The notes: generated by a model not told the origin, from the letters alone. Counted from the stretch's first letter, positions 36,106 to 48,498 are shown. The stretch is DNA of 64,000 nt from Cryptomeria japonica (GCF_030272615.1 NC_081410.1:254369533-254433532), one strand, 5' to 3'. Translations and numbers: made by a program.

Positions 36106-37312
36106 TGTTGAACACCTAGCATTGACAGGGGGGTGAATCAGCTTGGAGCTTCAAAAGTAATTATTAATAAAATTATTTAACAATAACACTTTGACCATGT
36201 CAGCACATCAAGCATAAACGCATGAACATAAAATTTACATGGAAAACTCAAACAAGGAAAAATCACAACAAAAATATAACTCACAATATGAAAAACAATG
36301 TTTGCAACATTTTACACTTAATGACAAGGAGCACCAATAACTAAATGTCTTGTATAACTAATTTGGACTACCTTAGGAAAGATACAAGAAGGACTTGTAC
36401 AACTAAAGAACACTTCTTCGGGACAAGATAAAAATTGTTGCCAAAGGACTCACTATCAATCATCAACAAATGAAATAGCTAAACTGAAATTGAGAAGGAT
36501 TCTTTTTATCATGAAATTGTCCATGAACAATAATCAAGCAATCAATAACATGTCAAACATCTCTAACAATCTTCATTGTCATAGGACTCTATCTTGTAGA
36601 ATACATCATCTTCAAGGCTCTTCTCAAACTAACATTCTCATCACCACAAACTCAAATATGTTTGCAAATCATTTGTATACACTTATCACACAATTCACTT
36701 CTCATCCACACTCAATTCATCCATCCACAAATCTTAAATATGAGATACAACATTGAGATCCTAATTAAGGGTCAGTGAAAATAGAATAAACAATACTACA
36801 CAAAATAAGCCACCCAGATGTAAATACTTAGATTGGTCCATTTCAAGAGAAAGAGGGAACCAAAACATATCATAATACATCATTCCATGAATGAGATGAC
36901 AATCTCCACATGCTAACACATACTCCAAATGACATTACAAAGAATAACATGTAGACATAATCAATCAGTTGACCACACAACCACTTCCAAAATAAAATAC
37001 TCCATGTGGATCTCCAGACGCCAAGGTGAGACCCCAAATAACATCTCAACACATCTTTCAACACATATACAAACCAAAAGAATATGACCAATTAAACTAC
37101 AATGCAATTAGCAACATGTCTAAAGAGAACCAAAAGCATTCTAGACCACACTGAATATAGGATGACACGATCAATACCAAAAGATTATTTGGACCAACAT
37201 CCATCCAAATAACCAAGGTTTGACAAAGCATATCTAGACCAACATCCATTTGGATAACCAAGTTTGACATCAATGACAATCCTAAAAGCTCATGTAACAA
37301 CAATCTCCAATA
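36106..37312 (-). repeat. 3' LTR of element C
   Basis: It starts TGTTGAACACCTAGC on the plus strand and aligns with 41736-42848; its inner end is CCAATA instead of CCAACA. It contains the complement of the shared TTTTTCC / GTTTTCCATGTAAA module (36236-36270). It is longer than its partner by about 94 bases. Confidence 0.92.
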
Positions 37313-37445
37313 ATCTCTCCCTTAATCATTCATGGCAACACCAATAAATAGCAACACCAATGAAAAATGGATAATCTCTCAACAACTCTCTCTAATAATC
37401 TCACAACTTTTTTCACACAACTCTCTCCCCCTTTGACAATAATGA
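37313..37445 (-). promoter_or_regulatory. Polypurine tracts of element C
   Basis: On the minus strand AAGGGAGAGAT directly precedes the 3' LTR. About 100 bases upstream lies CATTATTGTCAAAGGGGGAG (complement of 37425-37444), the longer tract typical of this Copia group. Confidence 0.75.
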
Positions 37446-37559
37446 CAAAGGGCAGTGAAAGAAAAGAAACATACTGACAAACTCACACCATTGATCCTCC
37501 TGAGAGTAGCATCATCAATCTAGGAGACAAGGATAAGCATTAAGTCTCCCCCTGGAAAG

Positions 37560-38165
37560 GTGCACCACTGAAAAATGCATCTATTTAGAAAGAGGGGCAA
37601 TAACTCTTAATTTTTTCTTGAGATACTCAAAAGTATCCTTTGCCAATTCCTTAGTAAATATGTTTGCTATCTACTCTAATGTAGAAATGTATTCTAGTCT
37701 GGCAACCTTTTATGCAATCTTCTCCCTCGAGAAATGATAATAGATTGAAATATGTTTAGTTCTTGAATGCATAACTGGATTGTTTGAAATGTTTATAGCA
37801 TTGGTATTATCGCACATGATAGGAAAAACTTCATCATATACTACTCTAATATCCTTAAGAGTCTTCTTCATCCATAAAACTCGTGTACATCAAGATGTTG
37901 CTGCATTATATTTAGCTACAGTAGTTGATAATGATGCGGATTATTTTTTCTTATTCATCCATGAAACCAATATGTCTCACAAAAAGAATGTTCCACCACT
38001 GGTACTCTTCTTGTCATCAACACATTTGGCCCAATCAGAATTCATACATGCCTTCAACATGAAATCTCCATATTTCTTGTACCATAAGCCAAAATCCTGA
38101 GTTCTTTTCAAATATCTGAAGATCCTCTTTATTGCTTGATCATGAGTCTACTTCAGACTATTTGC
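37560..38165 (-). pseudogene. Copia RNase H of element C
   Basis: Minus-strand blocks in order: SDWAKCVDDKKSTSGGTFF, SLSTTVAKYNAA (StaEAEYvA altered), LWMKKTLKDI, then a HSRTKHISIYYHFSREN block and EQIANIFTKELAKDTFEYLK at the C-terminus (ends near 37595). The plus-strand frame 37780-38100 is a shadow. Confidence 0.88.
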
Positions 38166-39195
38166 AACCAAACATACAACCTACATAATATCTAGTCTAG
38201 CAGCGGTAAGATATAATAGTCCTCTTATCATAGATCTATACTTCTTTTGATCAACATCCGAAGATGCATCATATTTTCCTAACTTGCATCCAACAGTTAA
38301 AGGGGTAGTAACATGTTTACGATTCTCAATATCAAAATTCTTCTAAATATTTTTAACATACTTAGCTTGAAAAATAAAAATTCCATTATCCATCTGAGTA
38401 ACTTGAAGACCAAGAAAAAATGACATTTCTCCAAACATAGACATCTGATATTATTTCTAAATCTCTTCAGAAAAATCTTTACACAAGACATCACTTCCTC
38501 CAAAGATAATATCATCAACATAAACAATAGCAATCAAGAACATAATGCCTTCAATCTTTAAATAAAGATTTTTGTTTGTAGTACCTTTCCTGATTTTTTG
38601 TTGTAACAATTATTTGTCCGGTCTTGCATACCACACTCTAGGTGCTTGTCTAAGTCCATAAAGTGCCTTCTTTAATCTACAAACCATGTCTAGATTATCT
38701 GAAAATCTGAATCCATCCACTTGTTCAATGTATACTTCTTCCAATTCTCCATTCAAAATGTTGACTTAACATCCATTTGATATACTCTAAAGTTCTTGTA
38801 GGTAGAAAATGCAAGAAACATTCTAATAGCTTCCATCCAACCAACTAGGATAAAAGTTTCTTCACAATCAGTACCTTCTACCTAAGAGTAACCTTTACAT
38901 ACCAATCTTTCATTGTTAATTTCTTATGACTTTTCCTTGTTCATTCAGTTTGTTTTGGAACACCCACTTCATTCCTATCATATTCTTATCCACCAATCTA
39001 GGTACCAGATCCCAAGTTTGATTCTTCTATATTTGATTCAATTCTTCTTCCATAGTTTTAACCCTACTTTATTCCTTTCTTTCTTCTTCATATGATTAAG
39101 GTTCAATGAGTGAAATAAAACAACAATTAGTTTGCTCATTTACCTCTATAACACTTCTTTTCTAGACTCTTTTATTCTTGTTTCTAATTATCTGA
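38166..39195 (-). pseudogene. Copia reverse transcriptase of element C
   Basis: The minus strand carries NKWVFQNKLNE (near 38960-38928), the MDVKSTF region (near 38770), the LYGLRQAP region (near 38650) and an intact catalytic YVDDIIFGGSD (YVDD at 38522-38511), then FFLGLQVTQMDNGIFIFQAKYV. Several stops and frame changes occur. Confidence 0.9.
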
Positions 39196-40330
39196 TCTTT
39201 CAAATGATTCCTCTACCCATTTTTTGGGGTCTTAATTATTTTCTCTAGTTCTTCTTTGTCCACTTCTACTTCATCTAGTTTATCTTCATTACTTCCTTCT
39301 GGATTTGTCTTTTCTTCTACAACAACACATATGATATCATATTCAGTCTCTTGAACAAGTTCAGGGGCAGTTTGATCCCATGCCTTGCATACTTTCACAT
39401 TTGTACTCTCCACTATATTTTTCAATCTTTTATTGTAACATTGGTAAGCCTTGTTATTCATAGAATATCCCAAGAATATTCCTTCATCAATTTTGATATC
39501 AAAATTTTTGAGGTCATTCTCATCTCTTATGATATAGCACTTGCTCCCAAATATTCTAAAATATTTCATAGTAGGTAGTCTTCCATACCACAACTCATAA
39601 GGTGTCTTTGTATGATTTATCCTTATGTGAACTCTGTTAAGAATGTTAAAAATAGTATGTACAACTTATTTCAAATAAACATTATCCAAGTTAGCATCTT
39701 TCATCATAGTTCCAACCATCTCAATAATAACTTTCTATTCTTCCTTTATACCACACCATTTTGTTGAGGAGTTCTTGGAGCAAAAAGATTTCTCCTAATG
39801 CCATATTTATCATAGAAATTGTCAAATTCATTTAGAATAAATTCTCCACCTCTATCATATCTTAAACATTTTATTCTAGCATCAACCTGATTCTCTACCA
39901 TTTACTTGAAAACTTTAAATCTTTCAAAATCTTCAGACTTTTCCCTCAAAAATGTAACCCATGACATTCTAGAATAATAATCAATAAGTAACATAAAATA
40001 CCTTTCACCATTGAGTTATCTTGTCCTTGTAGGACCACACAAGCCTGTATGAATTATCTCCAATGGATGTGAAGTAGAATACTCCTTGTTCTTGAAACTT
40101 CTCATTGTTTGCTTTTCTAACTGATATTCCCTACACAGTCTCAATAGGCTTGATAATCCTTGGTAAATCTCTTACTACTTTATAGTTATTTATCTTTATC
40201 ATGTTATCAAAGTTAAATATCCCATCCTCTTATACCATAACCAACATTCATTACTCTCACTTAGATAACATCTTTTTCCACTTTTGTCCTTTATGTAATA
40301 AGCATTTTCACTTGTTCTGATTCTTTTTGC
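39196..40330 (-). pseudogene. Copia integrase of element C
   Basis: On the minus strand the HHCC zinc region (about 40270-40120), first core block near 39990 (LLIDYYSRMSWV type), second block near 39850, and PQQNGVV-type glutamate block near 39760. The C-terminal part is open at 39593-39213: MWYGRLPTMKYFRIFGSKCY, EGIFLGYSMNNKAYQCYNKR. Its acidic tail leads to the RT. Confidence 0.87.
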
Positions 40331-40339
40331 TACCAACTT

Positions 40340-40630
40340 TTTTATCCTACCTTTTTTTTTATCATACATTCAGTTTCTATAAACACAACTTCATTACCTC
40401 TATTGCACATCTGACTAACACACAATAGACTATGTCTCAATCCTTCTACATAATAAACACCATCAGTTTTATGCTTACCATCAATCAAGATGCTTCCTAT
40501 TTCACATATCGGTGTAGCTTCCTCTCCTACAAATTTTATAAATCCACCATCATACTTCTTCAAAGTGATAATTTTTTTTTGTCTCTGGTCATGTGATTTG
40601 AGCATCTAGAATCAATGATCCATGATCTAG
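40340..40630 (-). pseudogene. Copia protease and linker of element C
   Basis: The minus strand shows DS(R/G)CSNHMT just before 40605, then an open block with EEATPICEIGSILIDGKHKT, VYYVEGLRHSLLCVSQMCNR and GNEVVFIETECMI. The same block occurs in element B, so the two belong to related Copia lineages. Confidence 0.88.
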
Positions 40631-40631
40631 G

Positions 40632-41690
40632 TTAAACTTTCACATGCAATGTAGTCTTCTCTTTCAATCTTCTAGTTCTTTCCTGATACTTCTCCTCTAT
40701 AGCCGGAGAGAAGGATTCTTCATTCAAGTCTTCAGGATCTTCTTCTTCAGATGAATGTGTCTCCATAGAGTATAAACTTCTTTTCCCTTTATCTTTATAT
40801 TTTTTTATTTTCTTAAATTTATTTATTCTATATTTACTTTTATTTTCATCATCCTCAAGCTTTTTGTAATTTTCTTTGTATATACATTTAGAAGCATAAT
40901 GACCAATTCTTCCACAATTAAAGCATTTCAAGGGCAACTTACCTTTATACTTTTTAGTTCCCCATTTTAGTCTTTTTACAAAGTTTTCTTCAATATCATC
41001 CAAGTTCTCACTTGTTTTTTATTCATCTCCTAATATCTTTGAAATATTGAATGCAATTTCTCTTTGATAGGACTTATATCTTCCATTTCTCCAATTTCAT
41101 AGACAAATAATGTACCAATAAGTTGATCAATTGTGTAGATATTCAAATCATGATATTCTTTAATAGAACACGTCTTTCATTTGTAGGGTTTTGTCAATGT
41201 AAACAAGATCTTCTTGATAACATCATTTTCTTCAAGCACTCCTCCAACAGCTCGGCTAGATTCTGCTATATCATTTAGTCTATGTATGTAATTTCAACGC
41301 TTTCATCATCAACCATTCTAAAACCTTCAATTTTTTATTTTAGGTTCAAAAGTCTTTCTTGTTGAGTCTTCAGATCACCTTCATATGCTTAACACAACTT
41401 GTTCCAAATTCCCTTTGCTTCTTTCATTCCTTTAACCTTTCCAAATACTTCGTCACTAAGACAACTAATAACAATTGTTCTAGCCTTTGAATTTGTCTCT
41501 TGAGCCTTAATGTTATTCAAAGTTGATGGTCCATTCTAACGTCATTGATAAACTATTTGGATATTCTCCTATATTTGATTCTACAATGCTTCTAAATAAT
41601 ATTCCATTCTTTCCTTCCAATAATTAAATTTTGTTTCATCAAACATCGGAGCTTTAACATGAAGTTCCTATGCCATTTCTGGATCTACCT
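40632..41690 (-). pseudogene. Copia Gag of element C
   Basis: The first two thirds (41690-41010) are broken into frames. The last block, open from 41003 to 40632, has a perfect zinc knuckle CFNCGRIGHYASKC at 40925-40884, followed by a lysine-rich and then an acidic stretch (THSSEEEDPEDLNEE). The role is RNA binding and particle formation. Confidence 0.85.
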
Positions 41691-41721
41691 CAAGTAGTTA
41701 AGCTTTCCAAAGAGGAACCTT

Positions 41722-41733
41722 GTTGTGATACCA
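41722..41733 (-). promoter_or_regulatory. Primer-binding site of element C
   Basis: On the minus strand TGGTATCACAAC follows the 5' LTR after two bases. It is an initiator tRNA-Met type site differing in the second half from TGGTATCAGAGC. Confidence 0.8.
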
Positions 41734-41735
41734 AT

Positions 41736-42848
41736 TGTTGACCACTTAGTAGGACTGAGAGGGGAGTGAATCAACTTGGAACTTTAAAAGCAATTATTGA
41801 TCAACTTATTTAACAACAACACTTTAACCATCAACACATCAAGCATAAACACAAAAAAACATGAAGACCAGATTTACATGGAAAACCCAAACAAGGAAAA
41901 ACCATGGTGAGAATCTAACTCACAATATGGATAACAATGTTTACAACATTTTAGGCTTGAAATGAAGGAACACCAACACCTAAACGACATGTAAAACTAA
42001 GGTGCACTACCTTAGGCAAGATGCAAGAAGGACTTGTATAGTTGAAGAACACTTCTTTAGGACTAGATAAAAATTGTATCGAAGGACTCACTATCAATCA
42101 GCAATGAATGAAATAGCTAAATTGAAATTGAGAAGGATTCTCTTGATCATGAAATAGTCCTTAAACAATAATCATGCCATCAATAACATGGCAAACAACT
42201 CTGATAATCTTTACTATCATAATACACTATCATGTAAAATATATCAACTTCAAAGCTCTTCTCAAACTGAGTTTCTTATCATAGCAAACTCAAATTGATT
42301 TACAAATCATTTGCATACTCTTCTCACACAATTCACTTCTCGTCCACACTTAATTCATCCATCTGTATATCTTAAATATGAGATACAACATTGAAATCCA
42401 AATGAAGAGTTGGCCAAAATATAATAAGCAATATAACATAAAATAACCCATCCAAACCTAAAATACTTAGATTGGTCCACTCCAAGAGAAAGAGGGAACC
42501 AAAACATATCATAATAACCACTTCTAAAACAAAATACTCCATGTCGATCTCCACACTTCAAGGTGAGACCCAAAATAAAATCTCAACACATCTTTCAATA
42601 CATATACAGACCAAAAGAATATGATCCATTAAACCACAATGCAATTAGCAACACGTTTAGAGGGCACCAAAAGCATTCTAGACCACCCTAAATACAAGAT
42701 GACACAACCAACACAAAAAGCATCTGGACCAACATCCATCTAGATAACCTAGGTCTGACAAAGCATATTCGAACCAATATCCATCCGGATAACTAGATTT
42801 GACATCAATGACAACCATACAAGCTCATGTTAACAACAATCTCCAACA
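41736..42848 (-). repeat. 5' LTR of element C
   Basis: It begins TGTTGACCACTTAGTAGG and ends ATCTCCAACA on the plus strand, aligning with 36106-37312. It has the complement of ATTCTCACCATGGTTTTTCC and GTTTGGGTTTTCCATGTAAA at 41876-41914, and of TGATTCACTCCCCTCTCAGT at its element-strand 3' end. Confidence 0.93.
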
Positions 42849-42853
42849 AGGTA

Positions 42854-43930
42854 CAGTTGTTGTTTCAGTGGAGGATTATTTCCATTGATAATGTTTTACA
42901 TATTCTAGATCTTGCAAGAAATTTACTTTTGGTTTCCAAGTTCAATGACTTTGGAATGCATTTGACATTTAATTATTCTGGTTGTAGGTTGGTATGGGGA
43001 ATTTTAGTAGTGGCTAAAGGATCTCAGATAGGGACTTTGTTTAAGCTACATGCTCACACTCTTTGTTATTTATTTTTGGTAACTAGGACTGTAAATGCAT
43101 GTATGTTGTGACACCATATATTGGGTCACATTGGTGAAAAACACCATAAGACCATTTTAGATAAGAAACTAGTTGAGGGGATTGTTTATTATTCTATTAG
43201 TAAGAGTGATTTATGTGAGCAATGTGTGTTTGGCAAACAAAATAGATCTTCATTTCCTAAGGAATTTAATAAAGCTAAGAGACTTTTAGAGATTATTCAT
43301 TCAAATGCATGTGGTCCAGTGGATGTTGACTTTTTGAATAGATCTCATTATTATGTTTTATTCATTGATGATGACTCAAGATATAATTGGACTTATTTTA
43401 ATTTATGCATTTAAAATCTGAAATTTTCACTAAGTTAATGGAATCTAAGGCATTGGTTGAAAAATAATCAAATTATAAGAAAAGTATTGAGAACTGACAA
43501 TGGGGGTACAAAATTTAAAGAGTTTTGCAAACATGCAAGAATTGTTAGGAAAAATACTACACCTTATGCTCTCTAACAAAATGGGAAAGAAAAAAGAATG
43601 AATCATACATTAATGGAAAGAGCTAGGAGCATGTTAAATAGAGCTAAGCTTAATAAATATTTTTTGGGCAGAAGTTGTTGGTACTACTTTTTATTTGATT
43701 AATAGGTATCCTTGTAAAGCTCTTGTTGACAAAACACCTTATGAAATGTAGTTGGGTAAAAAGCCTTTAATTTCACATTTACGAGTCTTTGGTTGTGAGG
43801 CTTTTGTTCATGTGGTTTAAGAGAGGCAATCTAAATTGGAGCCAAAACCTCAGAAATGCGTCTTTGTAGGATATGGTGATAATGTAAAAGGTTATAAGCT
43901 TTGGAATCCTATAACCAGTAAATGATATTT
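42854..43930 (+). pseudogene. Protease end and integrase of element A
   Basis: After the insertion the frame continues SIDNVLHILDLARNLLLVSK, the conserved protease/integrase linker (VLYVPGLxxNLLSVSKL). The zinc region is GHIGEKHH ... CEQCVFGKQNRSSF (43121-43255). The core keeps FIDDDSRYNW (first Asp), LRTDNGGTKFKEF (second Asp) and QQNGKEKRMNHTL (Glu block, after a stop in the expected P-Q). Stops or shifts lie at 43414, near 43470 and beyond 43660. Confidence 0.9.
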
Positions 43931-44159
43931 TCTATACATGTGAATTTTATAGAATTTAGAGTTGACTCGAGTGAAGAACAACCAAAGGAAAAGTCAAAAT
44001 TAGTGCATTTTGAAACTACACAAGAAGATGGACATGTGAAAGAATAGAGAAATGGACAATAAGATGAAGGAGAAGAGAGTTCAAGTGAAAGTTCTAAATA
44101 TTCAGTTGTGACAGAATAAGTTGAAAATAATTAAGAAGAACATGATGAAGAACTTCTTG

Positions 44160-45159
44160 CTTCACCTTTGGTAAGGTCCACAAGAAAATGGAATCTAGTC
44201 AAAAAGTATAGCCCACGAGATTTTTGTTGTAATTTTTCTTTATTGAGTACTCACAATGAACCTAGATCTTGTAGGTTATCACTCTATACTAAGTAAAGTG
44301 AGTCTTGGATGTAGGCCTTGAAAGAGGAGATGATAGCTTTGCATAGTTGTGACACTTGGGATCTTGTTAGTTTTTCCAAAGGAAGAAAGCTCATTGGATG
44401 TAAGTGGATATTTAAGAAGACATTTGGAGCAAACAGTCAGTTAGAGAGGTACAAGGCCAAAATTATGGCCAAAGGCTACCCCCAAAGAGAGGAAATTGAT
44501 TTTAGTGAAATATTCTCTCCTGTTGTTAAGCTAACTTCTATTAGATTCCTATTATCTATTGTCGGTGCTTCTGATTTTGAGATAGAGAAAATGAATGTTA
44601 AAAAAAAAATTTAATGGGGATCTAGATGAAGAGATTTATATGCGACAACTTGATAGTGTTGTTGAGAAAGGAAAATAAAACTTGGTTCACAGGTTAAAAT
44701 GATCATTCTATGGTTTGAAATAGTCACCCAAGATGTGGTACTATAAGTTTGATGCTTTTGCATTAAATTGGGTTATGTTAGAAGTGAAGAGGATTATTAA
44801 TTTTATATTAAGGTTATTGATGATCCACTTTTAGTTATTGTCTTGTATGTTCACATGTTGTTTATTGGTAACATCTAGGCGATGATTAGAGACCTCAAAA
44901 CTTAGCTTTGTCACATTTGATATGACGGATTTGGGGGCTGCTAGATATATTCTTGGGATGGATATCTGTAGGGATCAAGTTCACAAAAAGATTTCATTAA
45001 GTCAGAGTAAGTATGTTGATACTATTTTGTAGAGATTTAAAATACAAGACTATATACTAGTAAGTATTCTATTTCTGATTGGTACTAAGCTGAGTTCAGA
45101 CATGTTTCCTAAATTTTGATGATGATAGTGAAGAAATTTCTATTGTTCCTTATGCTAGT
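44160..45159 (+). pseudogene. Reverse transcriptase of element A
   Basis: The open block 44318-44614 has WDLVSFSKGRKLIGCKWIFK, YKAKIMAKGYPQREEIDFSE and FSPVVKLTSIRFLLSIV, classic Copia RT. After a frameshift in a run of A at 44599 the rest is broken. The catalytic YVDD is altered to YVHM (44846-44857). The region ends at PYAS, where solo LTR H was inserted. Confidence 0.9.
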
Positions 45160-46378
45160 TGTAGCATCATAAATTGTAATAGTCCAATTTACACCTCATG
45201 TTTTTGCTCCTACTTTAGTGTGTCATATCTCCATCCCTCTCTAGGTCCATTTTGACCCTTTTTCTAATCCTTGATGTCATGAATACTATTGAGTGGGCCC
45301 CATCTTGGAGGTCCCTTCCCTGTTTGTTGATTGGTAGGTCTTGTTTGCTAAAGGACAAGGTGTGGAGCACCTTGGTCTAGAATTGGGCACCCCAGAATGC
45401 CTTGGTCCCCCTTAAACAAGCCATAATTTGAAATGGGGCAGGTAATCCCCCTCCCGAATAGATTTTGGTCCTCATGGATACACGTAACCATTGGAGGTCA
45501 ACCTAATCAGTAATTTACCTAGGGAACCCTATATAAAGACATCATATCAATTCATTTTAGATCTAGTAATCCATCACTCATATACCCTATCCTTCATGCA
45601 TTCGTGAATCATTTATCATCAAGCAGTTTTAGACAACATTTCATATTTCAAGCATTATGGAGAAAACTTACATCAATCTTCATGCAAGCATGTGTGTATG
45701 ATTAGGGTTTCTCATATTCATGTGTTGTCATGCCATTACATTCAAAATTTGTGATTACATTTAAATAGCATTGCACCATCATCAATAATTTCATATCTGA
45801 GTTATATCTCCTTAGCATTTACTTCAATATTTACATTGTTCAATTCAAGTTTAATTTCTAAACTAAGGTTTGACATAAGGTAAAACCTTATCCACAACCC
45901 TATTTCCTTTCTTTCTATGTGTAGGGAATATGCTTAGGAGTTGTACTCTAGGATTTTGAAAGAGTCGACAGCGAAAAACAGGTTCACCTTTCAAAGGAGA
46001 AAAATTCAAAGGACCAAGGTGAATCTAGACTAACTGGTTATGAAAAATAAGGCCTAACATTTAGGAATAGGTTTTAAACATCTTCTTTTGCACAAATTTT
46101 AGTTTGTGGCTTCATGGGATATCTGTAGCAGCCTTTTCTTAATAATTCACTTCAATCATTCATTATTTTACCCTAATTTCATAATTATCATCCAATTTTA
46201 ACTAGAAAGAGGGGGAAAACACATAACCAGTGAATCTAATCAAAATTTCAGCCCTTTCCTTATTTGGATTGTAGCTAGATCTATTAGATTCACCCCTCTT
46301 TCAATGTAGTAGTCCCCAAGGAAATATTAGTGGTTTTACAATCCTTATTGTTGAAACCATAATTTTTCCACCATTACA
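45160..46378 (+). mobile_element. Solo LTR H (probable Ty3/gypsy, related to LTR of J)
   Basis: A 1219-bp sequence beginning TGTAGCATC and ending CCATTACA, flanked by a perfect 5-bp duplication CTAGT (45155-45159 and 46379-46383). It splits the RT/RNase H junction of element A between PYAS and the resumed S-V-I-G-I-L-M-Y-A. It has no internal region, so it is a solo LTR left by LTR-LTR recombination. A TATA box CCCTATATAAAGAC lies at 45528. The last 850 bases resemble 18080-18895. Confidence 0.9.
45528..45541 (+). promoter_or_regulatory. TATA box of solo LTR H
   Basis: CCCTATATAAAGAC fits the TATA consensus and sits about one third into the LTR, where the U3/R border is expected. Confidence 0.6.
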
Positions 46379-46383
46379 CTAGT

Positions 46384-47041
46384 GTCATTGGTATTTTAAT
46401 GTATGCAATGGTTTGTACTAGACCAAATATAACCCAAGTAGTGAGACTTCTAAGTAGGTTTATGTTTAATCTAGGTAAAGCGTTGTGGACTTTTGTTAAA
46501 AGGGTATTACAATACTTGTGAGCTACTTTTAAATATTGTTTGTTTTATCATGGTATTGATGATGTGGATAAGTCATTGGACATATAGGGTTTTGTTGATG
46601 CAGATTGAGCAGGTGATTTGGACAATTGAAGGTCCACTAGTGGCTATGTGTTTACTTTGTTTGGAGGTGCAGTCAGTTAAATGAGTAAAATATGGCCTAT
46701 AATTGCATTGTCCACCACTAAAGAAGAGTATATGCCTACAACACATGCCTCCAAGGAGGAGGTAAATACTTGGTAATTGTATTGGTTTTGATTGCAGGAC
46801 AGTGAGGATTGGATGTGATAGTCAAAGTGCCATATGTTTGGCCAAAAATCCTATGTATCATGTTTGTATTAAACATGTTGATATTCAGTATCACTTTGTG
46901 CGAGAGATGGTTGAAAGTGTACAGGTCTTGATTGAAAAAGTTAACACTTTGAATTATGTTGTAGATTCTCTTATGAATCCAATAACCATGGATAAGTTAT
47001 CTTGGTGCACGAAAGTCATGGGCCTTGATCATTGTACTTGA
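46384..47041 (+). pseudogene. RNase H of element A
   Basis: It continues the Copia frame: GILMYAMVCTRPNITQVV, then DAD(stop)AGDLDN and RSTSGYVFTLFGGAVS, ALSTTKEEYMPTTHAS (the SLSTTEAEYxA block) and, in 46802-47041, IRIGCDSQSAICLAKNP-like sequence, KHVDIQYHFVREMVES and a C-terminus ending SWCTKVMGLDHCT. Several TAG/TGA stops are present. It stops 56 bases before the 3' LTR. Confidence 0.88.
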
Positions 47042-47085
47042 TTTTTATTATGTATCTTTATGGGGTAATTTACAATATATGATGT

Positions 47086-47097
47086 CAAGTGGGAGAA
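47086..47097 (+). promoter_or_regulatory. Polypurine tract of element A
   Basis: CAAGTGGGAGAA directly precedes the TGTTAGG start of the second LTR. Confidence 0.75.
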
Positions 47098-47406
47098 TGT
47101 TAGGATTTAGATGCTATCAACCTGGTAAATCCTTTAATTTATTGTTTTCCTAAATATCTTTTGTATTCTACCCATAAGAGGATAAACCATTTAACCAGTG
47201 GTAGTGAAAGAGATCATGTAAAGGAAAAGGTAATTTTACCATTTGTCCTCTAGGAGAAGGACAAAAAATATAGGTTACCCCTTTTGAAATATTATATTTT
47301 GAGATGCTTGGACACTTGTCAGAAGTTGTAAGAGAATATATGATAGTTATGGTAGCCATTATTTCTATGACAATATTTATGACAAAATCCTTACACAGGT
47401 ACAAAT
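47098..47406 (+). repeat. 3' LTR of element A, first segment
   Basis: TGTTAGGATTTAGATGC ... ATCCTTACACAGGTACAAAT aligns with 25260-25423 plus 32779-32925, i.e. with the 5' LTR after removal of B. Element D interrupts at 47407; the LTR resumes at 63944. Confidence 0.88.
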
Positions 47407-48485
47407 TGTTGGCAAGAGACACTCTACAAATCATCTGATGTTGTCATTGATGGCAACTGAAAGATATTCCATTTTTAGTTGTGATCTGATCCTACTGGAA
47501 GTCAAAAAGAAGATTTGGTTATGTTCGGTGAGTTAGAATAGAGCATCTAGTAAAATGTAGTATTTTGGTTGGAATTTCATTTCGGTTGAATATATTGTGT
47601 TGTAGAGCTAGAGAAAGATAGTCAAATGTTTGGAGTACCTTATTCCATAATCTTAGCCTCTGGTGATGATTGTCGTGTGAGATGGAAGATCCGGTGTACA
47701 GGTTTTTGGGTTGAGCAGTGTGGTATGGACATTTTGAATAGTTGATCATTGTGTGGAATTGATGGAGTAATTATTTTTGTGGTCAAGGATGTCTTGCCAA
47801 CATCTGGGAAGCATGTGCAAAATTCTTTTTGGTCCTCATATGCATTGGAGTTCGGATTGAGCCAACTATGCATGCATGTTTCATTATATGTTATGTGTTC
47901 TTGAATTTGGCATGAAGAAGACCTAATTTCATGTTGCAGATATATAAAACTGATGGATATGATCATTTTGGATATCAGTGGGTATGTGGAAAGATTTTTT
48001 GATCGATTGTGCATAGTTTCACATGCGCAAGTGAAGGATTTGTACTTCAGAATAATGCAGAACAGTGGAAGAGAGCAGTATGAGTTGAAGTGTGTGTAGT
48101 ATGTATAGTGAGCTTAACCGGAACTATAATTTGACATTGGTAGATGCTATTCATTAGTTAATTTCTGTAGTGTGATCTTTGTAATTATTTGTAAGGGAGT
48201 AAGACTTCTCAAGGGTTGTAGCCCTTCTTGCTTTGTAATTAAGTAGTGAGCTCTGGGCAGTGTCCCCAAATGCATGTGCATTCCCTTGTAATACTTTTAA
48301 CAGATTATAATTATCGTATGGGTCTCATCCCCACCATGGTTTTTCTCTTGACCAGGTTTTCCATGTATAAATCTTGGTGTTATGGTGTTGTTGTTGATTT
48401 CTTTGTGTTTTTTCATCTCTCTTTTGTTCATTTGCATTAAGTGGTTGAACTAACAAGTTAATAATGTAAAAAATTGCAGAGCAAT
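47407..48485 (+). repeat. 5' LTR of element D, with deleted 3' end
   Basis: It starts TGTTGGCAAGAGACACTC and follows 62809-63938 closely, with GTTTTTCTCTTGACCAGG and TTTTCCATGTATAAATCTTGG at 48338-48376. It lacks the last roughly 45 bases of the partner LTR (GATTCACCCCCC ... TTCCAACA) and passes straight into the primer-binding site. A deletion between short CAAT/AATT matches explains this. Confidence 0.9.
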
Positions 48486-48498
48486 TGGTATCAGAGCC
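48486..48498 (+). promoter_or_regulatory. Primer-binding site of element D
   Basis: TGGTATCAGAGCC, the initiator tRNA-Met type, is identical to that of element E. Confidence 0.9.

Larger units (their letters stand above)
36106..42848 (-). mobile_element. Element C: Copia LTR retrotransposon inside the protease of A
   Basis: LTRs at 36106-37312 and 41736-42848 in direct orientation, with a perfect target duplication AGGTA at 36101-36105 and 42849-42853. Transcribed on the minus strand: primer-binding site at 41722-41733, then gag, protease, integrase, RT, RNase H, polypurine tract. Removing it and one AGGTA restores the reading frame of A's protease. Of the Copia elements here it is the least damaged: YVDD and the CCHC knuckle are intact, though stops and shifts are still present. 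Confidence 0.95.

Noticed and set aside
37780-38100. Plus-strand 106-codon ORF
   Set aside because: It is antisense to the RNase H of element C and has no motif of its own.
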